In this document: in pieces, positions 31,680 to 41,291 of the stretch
Layout: each line of letters starts with the position of its first letter
How positions within the stretch are numbered: the stretch's first letter is position 1
From: Aegilops tauschii subsp. strangulata
Taxonomy: Eukaryota; Streptophyta; Magnoliopsida; Poales; Poaceae
NCBI RefSeq assembly: GCF_002575655.3
Contig: NC_053041.3
Span: 374,711,054 to 374,775,053 of the forward strand
Length of the DNA stretch: 64,000 bases
Direction: 5' to 3'
Notes under the pieces: generated by a model
What the model was told of the DNA's origin: nothing
Seen by the model: the letters and a program-made list of their open reading frames with translations, nothing else
Databases searched by the model: none
Translations under genes and position numbers: made by a program

Positions 31680-33740
31680 ATGACTCAAGAGAACACCAAG
31701 CTATGTGATTTCTCAAATACCAACAACAATGATTTTATTGGCACTCCGCTTGCTCCTCCTGCCACTAGTGCGGAGACTTGTGACATTAATACTGCTTTGC
31801 TGAATCTTGTTATGAAAGACCAATTTTCCGGTACTCCTAATGAGGATGTCGCGTCCCATCTTAATACCTTCGTGGAATTATGCGATATGCAAAAGGAAAA
31901 AGATGTGGACAATGATGTGGCCAAGAAGAAATTATTTCCGTTCTCTTTGCGTGATTCTGCAAAAATTTGGTTCTCTTCTTTGCCTCGCAATAGTATCGAT
32001 TCTTGGAATAAGTGCAAAGATGCTTTTATCACTAAGTATTTTCCTCCCGCAAAAATTATTTCCCTTAGAACCCAGATCATGAATTTCAAGCAACCTGAAC
32101 ATGAGCATGTTGCACAATATTGGGAAAGGATGAAAATTATGCTAAGGAATTGCCCAACTCATGGGTAAAATCTTTGGATGATCATACAAAAATTTTATGC
32201 GGGATTGAATTTTGTTTCTCATAATCTTTTAGATTCCGCCGTGGGTGGTACCTTTATGGAAATTACTTTGGGTGAAGCCGCCAAATTGCTTGATAATATC
32301 ATGGAAAATTATTCACAATGGCATACCGAAAGAGCTCCTATTAGTAAAAAAGTTAATTCGGTTGAAGAAATTTCTTCTTTGAGTGATAAAGTTGATGCTC
32401 TTATGAAATTGGTTGCTAGTAAAAGTGCTCCTATTGATTTTCATGATATGCCTTTTTCTACTTTGATTGAGCAAAATAGTGATGCCATTGATGTGAATTT
32501 TATCTCTAGAAATAATTTCAACAACAATGCTTATAGAGGTAATTTTAATCCTAGGCCTTTTCCTAGTAATTCCTCTAATAATTATGGTAATACCTATGGA
32601 AATCAATCTTATAATAATAATAGGAATACCTCTGATCTTGAGAATTATATTAAAGAATTTATCAACACACAAAAAGTTTTCAACACTTCCATAGAAGAAA
32701 AGTTGAATAAGATTGATGATTTGTCTAGAAGTGTTGATAGAATTGCTCATGATGTGGAAAATCTCAAGATGAAAATTTTTGTGCCTAAACTAGATGAATC
32801 AATTAAAGCTCTTTATGTTTCTATTGATGAAAGTAAGAAAAGAACTGCTATGCTTAGAGCTAAAAGAGAATTTCTAGAGAAAGCTTTTTCTAGTGATGAA
32901 CATCTTAAAATGATTGGTGTTTCTTCTATTGACTCCTTGTTTAGTAAAATTAAGAATGATGAAAAAGGGACTGGAGAAGAGTCAACTATAGGTAGAAGGC
33001 GTCCCAATATTTTGGAGGGTGAAAACCTTGTTGAGAAAATTAATGAAAGTGGGTTTGGAGTGGTCAAAACTTTAGCTAGTGATGTGCCCACTCTTTTGGA
33101 TTACAAAGACTTTAATTATGATAGTTGCTCTTTGATTGATTGTATTTATTTGTTGCAATCCATTATAAATTCACCTCATGCTTATGAAAGAAATAAAGCT
33201 TTTATTAAAAATATTGTTGATGCTATGATGAAAGCTTTAGAAGAAAATTTGGAATTGGAAGTTTCAATCCCAAGAAAATTGCATGATGAATGGGAACCTA
33301 CGATGAAAGTCAAGATTAAAAATTATGAGTGTTTTTCTTTGTGTGACTAGGGTGCTAGTGTTTCTACAATTCCGAAATCTTTGTGTGATGTGCTTGGTCT
33401 TACCAATCTTCAAGAATGCTCTTTGAGTTTGCACTTGGCGGATTCTACTATTAAAAAGCCTATGGAAAGAATTAATGATGTTCTTATTCTTGCAAATAGA
33501 AATTATGTGCCCATAGATTTTATTGTTCTTGAATTATTGCAATCCGTATTGTCCTATTATTCTTGGAAGACCGTTTTACGCACTATTGGCGCCGTGATTG
33601 ATATGAAAGAGGGCAATATCAAGTTCCAATTTCCTTTGACGAAAGGGATGGAACACTTTCCTAGAACTAGAATTAAGCCACCTTATGAATCAATCATGAG
33701 GGCATCTTATGGATCTCGAACCAAAGATGACAAAACTTAG
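31680..33740 (+). pseudogene. RLG-B gag-protease, two in-frame stops
   Basis: Gag starts MTQENTKLCDFSNTNNNDF and has LFPFSLRDSAKIWFSSLP and FITKYFPPAKI, the retrotransposon-gag core. TAA at 32166-32168 interrupts it after NCPTHG. The frame resumes NLWMIIQKFYAGLNF, followed by an Asn-rich stretch (NNYGNTYGNQSYNNN) and a coiled-coil-like region (DLENYIKEFINT...VDRIAHDVENLKMKI). The second stop, TAG at 33348-33350, falls inside the protease active site: CFSLCD*GASVSTIPKSL, where the family has D-L-G. The later RPFL-type flap motif is also degraded (SYYSWKTVLRTIGAVID). All pieces are in one frame, so the decay is by point mutation. Confidence 0.85.
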
Positions 33741-36223
33741 ATCCTTGCTTTATGCGTAGCTAAGGGCGTAAAACTATAGCGCTTGTTGTGAGGCAACCCA
33801 ATGAATAAATTTTATTTTTGCTTTTTACTTTCTGTTCTTGTGTGTTAGCACAATTATTCTACTGCTATGATTTTTTTTATGTTTTAATTAGTGTTCATGC
33901 CAAGTAAAGCCTATAGGATCTTCTTGGGTGATAGTTGTTTGATCTTGCTGAAAAAGACAGAAACTTTGCGCTCACGAAAATAATTTTCATAAATCACAGG
34001 AAAGAGCTTTTTCTCTGTTTCTTTCTGCAGAAGATTATATACAAATTGCCCTGGTCGTCCTATTTTGGTAGAATTTTTGGAGTTCCAGAAGTATTCGTTT
34101 AAGTCAGATTACTACAGACTGTTCTATTTTGACAGATTCTGTTTTCTTTGTGTTGTGTGCTTATTTTGATGGCTCTATGGTTTTCTTTGATGAGTTTTTG
34201 CCATAGAAAAGTTGAAATACAGTAGATATAATACAAAAATAAGAGTTGGTTTGATACAGCACTTATAGTAGTGATTTATTTTTCTTACACTAACGGATCT
34301 CATGAAGGTTTTGCTGAGTTTTGTGTGATTGAAGTTCTCAAGTTTTGGCTTATCTTACGATGGATGAAGGAAGGATGTAAGAGCCTAAGCTTGGGGATGC
34401 CCTGGCATCCCAAGCTATTATCCAAGCATGAGCAACCAACTAAGCTTGGAGATGCCCCCGAGTGGCATCCCCGCTTTCTTCCAACAACTATCGGTATTTT
34501 ACTCAAGGCTATATTTTTATTCGTCACATGATATGTGTTTTGCTTGGAGCGTCTTGTATGATATGTGTCTTTGCTTGTTTTATTTTGTGTTTTAAGTCAT
34601 CAGTCCTTGCTGGACACACCTATTTGAGAGAGCCAAAATTATATCTTGACTTGTTAGAATTGCTCTCTATGCTTCACTTAAATCTTTTATGAGCTAGGAC
34701 TTGCTCTAGTCCTTCACTTATATATTTTTTAGCACGGTGTGCTTTGTTATTTTTGAAGAAATGCTCTCTTGCTTCACTTAGATCTATTTGAGAGTTAGTA
34801 AATTTTTTGAAGAAATTCTCTCTTGCTTCACTTAAATTCTTTTGAGAGAAAGAAAATTTGTTATGCTCATGATCTTCACTTATATTTGTTTGAGCTTGTG
34901 AAAAGCAACACATAAAAATTAGTGCCAAAGTGATAGATATACAAGAAGGATAAAGAAAAAGAAAATGTCATGAAGATCATTGGACAAAATAAACTTGATT
35001 CTTAGTAATGGTTTTGAGATGTGATGATGTGATATGTGAGTTATGTTGATGAGTAATTGTGCTCTAGTAAGAATATTGGTGTTAAGGTTTGTGATTGCCT
35101 ATGGATGCACGAAAGTCAATAATCATGCAATGCAAATTATATACTACTTGTGGTGCATTATTCGGTGTTAATTATGCTTAATGCTTGCTTATGAGATTAT
35201 TCGTTTCTTGGTTAGTTGCTTCTCAATCTTTTGCTAGCCTTCATTTTGCACCAAGTATGACCTCTACTTGTGCATCCAAAATCCTTTAAACCAATTTGCC
35301 ACATGAGTCCACTATATCTACCTATATGCGGTATTCTTTGCCGTTCTAAGCAAATTTGCATGTGCCATCTCTAATTTTCAAAATAAACTTCTCTTTTGTG
35401 TTTTTTTTCGCTCGCGGAATGATAACGGGTGGCTAATATTTTCCATGCTAGATGTGTTATTCTCAAGATGAGTGTTTATTCACTTGTCATTGCACGAGAG
35501 TAAGGCAAAGGTTTTAGGGATGCCCAGTCCCGAAATGCAAAAAAATATTTACTTTATGTTGTCAAATAATAAATTCCTTGGAAAGTGTTGGTATGGAGGG
35601 CACCCGTGGATACGGCTAGCCATGGAAAGTGAAAGAAATGGTGGGAAAAGGAATAAACTTTATTTTCTGTTTGGGAACCGCCTATGGCATATCTAGCATG
35701 GAAAGTGTTCGGAACTCTGAGTCGTTTTCATTGGTGGGATGGATACACCTCCCAAAATGTTTTTTTCTCTAATTTTTCGCTTTGAGCTCTGGCACCTCTA
35801 CAAATCCGTACTTCCCTCCGCGAAGGGCCTTTATTTTACTTTATGCAATTTTTACTTTGAAATTTGAGTCTCCATCTTCTCTTACAAAAGCACCAACTAG
35901 GAGGCAATATGATCGTACTCAAGTATTGGGTGTAGTTAATATTCGAGTGTGTTTCACGAATGGATCAATGTTTGAGCATGATGGGCTAGGGATAACTTGT
36001 TTTAGCATTGATATTTTAAAAGACATGGTTGCTTGTTGATATGCTTGAGTATCTAAATTATTATGTCAAAACTAGACTATTCCTTTGAATCACTTAAAAG
36101 TCCAAATGTCCATGCTATAAAGAAAAGAATATGATATGACTTGATGAATAGCACTCCACATAAAAAATTCTGTTTTTATCACTTACCTACTCGAGGACGA
36201 GTAGGAGTTAAGCTTGGGGATGC
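33741..36223 (+). other. RLG-B 3' noncoding region with degenerate short repeats and polypurine tract
   Basis: No credible ORF. At about 34655-34900, imperfect 60-70 bp repeats each contain GCTCTCTTGCTTCACTTA and a TTTGAGAG tail. An AAGCTTGGGGATGC motif occurs at about 34390 and again as the true polypurine tract at about 36210. Segments near 35400-35700 are shared with the 3' region of gypsy G2. Confidence 0.7.
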
Positions 36224-37790
36224 TGATACGTCTCCAATGTAACTATAATTTTTGATTGTTCCATGCTGTTTTATTATCAACCTTGGATGTTTTATAATCA
36301 TTTTATATCATTTTTCGGTACTAACCTATTGAAATAGTGCCAAGTGCCAGTTGCTATTTTTTCCATGTTTTTTACATCGCAGGAAATCAATATCAAATGA
36401 AGTCCAAATGCCACGAAATTCCATGATGATTTTTTATGGGCCAGAAGAAAGGCAATGGGCCCTGGTTGCACCTGGGGGGTGCCCCGAGGGGGGCACAACC
36501 CACCAGGGCGCGCCAGGAGCCCAGGTGCGCCCTGGTGGGTTGTGCCCACCTCGGGTGCCCCCCGGACCGCCTCTTTGCTCTATAAATACCCAAATATTCC
36601 AGAAACCCTAGGGGAGTCGACAAAATATTCATCCAGCAACCGCAGAGTCCAGAACCACCAGATCCAATCTAGACACCATCTCGGATGGGGTTCACCACCT
36701 CCATTGGTGCCTCTCCGATGATGCGTGAGTAGTTCTTTGTAGACCTTCGTGTCCAAAATTAGTAGCTAGATGTCTTTCTCTCTTTCTCGCTGATTCTCAA
36801 TACAATGGTCTCTTGAAGATCCATATGATGTAACTCTTTTGCGATGTGTTTGTTGGTATCTGATGAACTTTGAGTTTATGATCAGTCATATATTTTTATA
36901 TCCATGAAAGTTATTTCAGTTTCTTTGATCTCTTATAGCCTCGTATTTCTTCTCCAATATTTGGGTTTTGTTTGGCCAACTTGATCTATTTATCTTGCAA
37001 TGGGAAGAGGTGCCCGGTAGTGGGTTCGATCTTACGGTGCTTGATCCCAGTGACAGAAGGGGAACCGACACGTATGTATCCTTGCTACTAAGGATAAAAA
37101 GACGAGATCTATATATACCGCCATATAGATAAACGGATCTTGTCTACATCATGGCATCGTTCTTATTGCATTACTCCGTTTTTTCATGAACTTAATACAC
37201 TAGATGCATGCTGGATAGTGGTCGATGTGTGGAGTAATAGTAGTAGATGCAGGCAGGAGTCGGTCTACTAATCTTGGACGTGATGCCTATGTAATGATCA
37301 TTGCCTGGATATCGTCATAATTATTTGAAGTTCTATCAATTGCCCAACAGTAATTTGTTTACCCACCGTTTGCTATTTTTCTCGAGAGAAGCCACTAGTG
37401 AAACCTACGGCCCCCGGGTCTTCTTCTTCATATATTTGCCTTGCGATCTACTTTTCCTTTGAATTTTTATTCAGATCTATCAAAGCCAAAAATACAAAAA
37501 TATTTTGCTGCACTTTATTTTATTTGTGTTCTATTATTTCAATCTATCCCAATGTTCTCTCGTCACGTGCCTTCTGGCACCGTTACCCGAAAGGGATTGA
37601 CAGCCCCTTTAACACGTCGGGTTATAAGTGGTTGTTATTTGTGTGCAGGAGTTGTTGACGTTTTGTTGCTTGGTTCTCCTACTGGTTCGATACCTTGGTT
37701 TCATTACTGAGGGAAATACCTATAGTTGATGTGCTACATCATCCTCTCCTCTTGGGGGAAACACCGACGTAGTCTTAGCAAACATCATCA
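36224..37790 (+). repeat. RLG-B 3' LTR
   Basis: Starts TGATACGTCTCCAATGTAAC after the polypurine tract and ends GCAAACATCATCA. It carries the same hairpin (about 36483-36550) and CTCTATAAATAC. After 37790 the host CACTA sequence resumes (GGCTGCCGGAAGTAG). Confidence 0.85.
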
Positions 37791-38092
37791 AGGCTGCCGG
37801 AAGTAGTACAAAGCCCCTCCGTAGTAGTAGTATTTAGGGGCTATTTTGTTCAATTCATCTGACTATAGATGTGGTGGAACTGTACAACGTACTTAAAATT
37901 AGCTGGTATATAAAGTAGAACTAGATATTTCAGTACGTGGTTGGCAATAATTGGTGAAAAGTTTGGTCGGTTCAGCTGTCGAGTTGAACCGTTTGTATAA
38001 AGAGCGACCGCTTAATCTATGAATGAAATCTATGCTTAATTACTGAATTTTAGTTGCCAAAATTAGATACTGCTAGTGATTTTTAGCTTCAT

Positions 38093-38214
38093 ATTTTGAC
38101 AAATCGCACTGTTACAAGGTTGACAAATGGCAATGTTACTAGATCAACAAATGTCAATCTTTCCAGTTTGACAAATGGCAACATACCCAATATGACAGAT
38201 GCAAATCTTACCAA
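38093..38214 (+). repeat. Short minisatellite, about five ~25-bp units
   Basis: Units read TTGACAAATGGCAATGTTAC with variants (TTTGACAAATCGCACTG, TCAACAAATGTCAATC, TTTGACAAATGGCAAC, ATGACAGATGCAAATC). They lie downstream of the Pro/Ala-rich ORF, which is read on the minus strand, so they could be part of its 3' untranslated region. Confidence 0.8.
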
Positions 38215-38276
38215 ATTGTTTGTAAGTGGTTACACACAGGTCATCCAAAAGAACCCTTTGCGTTGAATAGATGCAA

Positions 38277-38425
38277 AAATCCTGCTCTTACTTTGCATAC
38301 GGGTGTTCTATCTAAAACGTTTGCGATCAAGAGCTGCACAAATCCTGCTCGGCACATTTTCCCTTGGCTTCCTGGGGAAGCTGTCTGTTTGCATACGGGT
38401 GTTCTAACTAAAACGTTTGCGATGA
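38277..38425 (+). repeat. Two-copy direct repeat carrying a CACTA-like motif
   Basis: TTTGCATACGGGTGTTCTA followed by CTAAAACGTTTGCGAT occurs at about 38295 and 38388. Each is followed or preceded by AAATCCTGCTC-type sequence. The AAACGTTTGCGAT core matches the subterminal repeat motif of the enclosing element. Confidence 0.75.
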
Positions 38426-38576
38426 GTGTTTTATATTTAAAAATCATTGACGTTTTTCTCAAAAGAAAATCGTTAGATAAGTCTGTACATTAAGAGAGAC
38501 AAATGCAAGTTCGCTCAGACCATATCTTTCACTCAGTCATACTGCTAATTTATATTCATATGATCGATATACAGTA

Positions 38577-39188
38577 TTAAACCCAAGAAAAAAACAATTT
38601 CCGGCGGCGGCGGAGGCGGCGTGCCACGCTGTCGTTGTCGTCCTTCGGGGCGCCGTTGTTGAAGTCCTCAATGCAGCATAGAATGTTCTTCACTTGTAAA
38701 TCAAACATCATGTCATCGCGCGATCGACGGGCGGGGCGCGGGAGGACGGCAGCTGGCGACGCTGAGAGGTACCGATCGACGGCGGCGTCCCATGCCGCCG
38801 AGGGGGGCACGGGCACGGGTGCGGTGGATGCAGCCAAACGCATGGGGACCGGCGCCGCGGTGGGTGGAGGGGCGCGCACGGGCATGGGCACGGGCACTGG
38901 TGCTGGCATGTACACGAGTTCGCGCGGGTCCACGGAGACCTCGCTGACGCCCGCGGCTTCCAGCTTTGCGATAGTGCTCGGCGACCAGCCCGTCAATCCT
39001 ACGGGGATGGTCGCTGGCGCGGGCGCGGGGATGGGAGCTGGGACAGGAGCGGGGGTAGCAACCGCCGCGGCCAGCTCGTTATGGGCCCTATCCATGAGGC
39101 CCCATTCCTCCTTATTTTCTATCTCCTCCGGCTCGGAGTCGACTTCACCAAACTTGAAGACTAGTGGCAGATGATCCTTCTGCGCCAT
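38577..39188 (-). CDS. Pro/Ala-rich protein of unknown function carried by CACTA B
   Basis: 203 residues from MAQKDHLPLVFKFGEVDSEP to the TAA at 38577. The N-terminus is acidic (EPEEIENKEEWGLMDRAHNE). A low-complexity Pro/Ala/Val stretch follows (PAPVPAPIPAPAPATIP), then the globular-looking GWSPSTIAKLEAAGVSEVSV, a second Pro-rich stretch, and a charged C-terminus (RSRDDMMFDLQVKNIL, then RRLRRRRKLFF). An upstream in-frame Met at 39272 exists, but the AUG at 39188 fits the composition better. The frame is fully open, unlike its neighbours. GC content is much higher than in the flanking AT-rich DNA. No family is recognised. It could be a captured gene fragment or a rapidly evolving element-specific protein. 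Confidence 0.5.
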   Translation of the reverse strand: MAQKDHLPLVFKFGEVDSEPEEIENKEEWGLMDRAHNELAAAVATPAPVPAPIPAPAPATIPVGLTGWSPSTIAKLEAAGVSEVSVDPRELVYMPAPVPVPMPVRAPPPTAAPVPMRLAASTAPVPVPPSAAWDAAVDRYLSASPAAVLPRPARRSRDDMMFDLQVKNILCCIEDFNNGAPKDDNDSVARRLRRRRKLFFSWV

Positions 39189-39315
39189 GGCGTTGGTGGA
39201 GGTCTGTGGGAGGGAGGGGAATGGGAGGCAAACAATAAGGCCACCCGTATTAAGCAGCGGCTCGGGCGCCATTAATGGAGAGGAAGGCGGGCGGCCATGG
39301 AAGTCAAAGGGCTCG

Positions 39316-39440
39316 CTTCCCAGTGAGCCTGCGCAGCGTACAACTCACACGCTTCCCGGTGAGCCTGCGCATTGGAGGACAGCTTGCACGCCTCTCGGTC
39401 AGCCTGCGCACCGGACTGCGCTCACACGCCTCCCGTTCAG
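39316..39440 (+). repeat. Tandem repeat, three to four ~38-42 bp units, upstream of the Pro-rich ORF
   Basis: Units contain CTTCCCGGTGAGCCTGCGCA and end ACTCACACG or a variant (CAGCTTGCACG, GCGCTCACACG). They sit 130-250 bp upstream of the minus-strand start at 39188. The CACTA-like motif AAACGCTTGTGATG lies just beyond (about 39539). Confidence 0.8.
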
Positions 39441-39599
39441 TCAAGCAGTTATCCGCACGGCACCTCCTATAGCCATTAAAATGAAGACATGTGGCGTCAC
39501 ATGAATGGTTAACATAACGTACACGATTTGAATTATACAAACGCTTGTGATGTTAGAGTGGCAGCTATTTGTTTCAAAATGCCTTTGTTGGCTGTTATT

Positions 39600-41286
39600 C
39601 GAGTGCGCCTTCTCTCAAAATGGACATGAAAAATACCACAACATGTTGGGTGCCATTCCATGATAGCATGCCAAGTTTCATGAATTTCAGATGATTTTGG
39701 ATTCGCTATAATTTAAAACAAAGTATCTCAACATTTTGCCGGCAATTAATGGTGCCCTGGTGTTTGAAATTCATTCCCATTTCTTACATGGGACCTAAGC
39801 ATGCACCCAAGGACAAAGATTTGATTTTTCAACCAATTTATATGCACTGGAGCATGTGCATGTAGTTCAAATTTGAGTTATGCAGTAAAATGCCTAGAAA
39901 ACCAAGTTAATGTATAAAAATGTCCAAACTAACCCCGAAAAATTCCAAAATAACACTCCTGTTGTTCTATGTTGACACTAGAAAAATTTTGAAAGCAATA
40001 AGAGGCAGTGGATATCATTTCGTCCCCAAAGGTGACACGTTCCCTACCGAAACCATCAGGCTTGTTGTGAGAAGCTCTGGTTTGTGAGAAACTTATACCC
40101 AAACCTGCCCCAAATGGGACAAAAAATTTACCATGTCCTGTTGATGCCGCTCCATGATAGCATGCCAAGTTTCATGAATTTCAGACGAGCTTTGGATTTA
40201 CTAGAATTTAAAAACCAGGTATCTCAATGTTTGCGGCCGAGTGACGATGGCAGGGTGTTTGACTTTCATTCCCATTTCTTGCATGGGACCTAAGCATGCA
40301 ACCAAGGACAAAGATTTGAATTTTCAACTAATTTATATGCATTAGAGCATGTGCCTGTAGTTCAAATTTGAATTATGCACATGAATGCATAGAAAACTCA
40401 GTTAATGTTTAAAAATGTCCAAGCGAACCCCGAAAAATCCCAAAAATTGACACAACACTCGTGTTGTTCTATGTTGACACGATAAACGTTTTGAAAGTAA
40501 GAAGAGGCAACAGATATCGTTTTGTCCCCCAAGGTGGCATGTACCCTATCGAAACCATCAGGCTTGTTGTGAGAGAAGCTCTGGTTTGCGAGAAGCTTAT
40601 ACCCACATCAGCCCCAAATGGGACAATATTTTTACCACGGCATGTCACTGCCATTCCATGATATCATGTCAAGTTTCATGAATTTCAGACGAGTTTTTGA
40701 TTTACTAGAATTTTAAAACCATGTATCTCAATGTTAGCAGCCGAGTGACAGTGTCAAGGTGTTTGACATTCATTCTCATTTCTTGCATGTGACCTAATCT
40801 TGCAACCAAGGACAAACATTTGATTTTGCAACCCGTTTTTATGGATTGGACCATGTGCATGTAGTTCAAATTTGAATTATGCACATAAATGCATTGAAAA
40901 CTCAATTAATGTATAAAAAGGTCCAAACGAACCCCAAAAAATTCCAAAAATTAACACAACACTCCTGTTGTTCTATGTTGACACTAGGAAAAAAATTTGA
41001 AATCAAGAAGAGGCAATGGATATCGTTTCGTCCAGAAAGGTGAGACGTTCCCTACTGAAACCATCACACTTGTTGTGAGAAGCTCTGGTTTGTGAGAATC
41101 TTATACCCAAACCTGCCCCAAATGGGACAAAAATCTTACCACGGCATGTTGATTCCGCTCCATGATAGCATGCCAAGTTTCATGAATTTTGGACGACTTT
41201 TGGATTTACTAGAATTACAAAAGCAAGTACGTCAACGTTTGCCGGAGAGCCACGGTGCCGTGGTGTTCGAAATGCATCCCCATTTC
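39600..41286 (+). repeat. Tandem array of ~500-bp units (CACTA internal repeat)
   Basis: The landmark TGATAGCATGCCAAGTTTC occurs at 39661, 40155, 40659 (variant) and 41163, spacings of 494, 504 and 504 bp. Each unit also has TGGATTTACTAGAATTT-like sequence, CATTTCTTGCATGGGACCTA, GCATGTGCATGTAGTTCAAA, AATGTATAAAAATGTCCAAA and CTCCTGTTGTTCTATGTTG. The solo LTR at 41292 splits the last unit, which resumes at 44069 and ends near 44240. A related unit lies at 60-360 in CACTA A. Confidence 0.9.
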
Positions 41287-41291
41287 TTGCA

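Larger units (their letters stand above)
29879..37790 (+). mobile_element. RLG-B, non-autonomous gypsy retrotransposon (gag-protease only)
   Basis: 5' LTR 29879-31463, primer-binding site TGGCGCCGTTGCCGGGGA at 31474, gag-protease 31680-33740, a long 3' noncoding region, polypurine tract AAGCTTGGGGATGC just before 36224, and 3' LTR 36224-37790. No RT, RNase H or integrase is present. Flanking pentamers AGGAC and AGGCT agree in only three bases, so the target duplication is either mutated or my boundary is off by a few bases. Confidence 0.85.

Noticed and set aside
29874..37795. Target-site duplication of RLG-B
   Set aside because: AGGAC and AGGCT share only three bases; I could not call a duplication with confidence.
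38577..39272. Start codon at 39272 for the Pro-rich ORF
   Set aside because: The added 28 residues are hydrophobic and unlike the rest; 39188 is the more plausible start.
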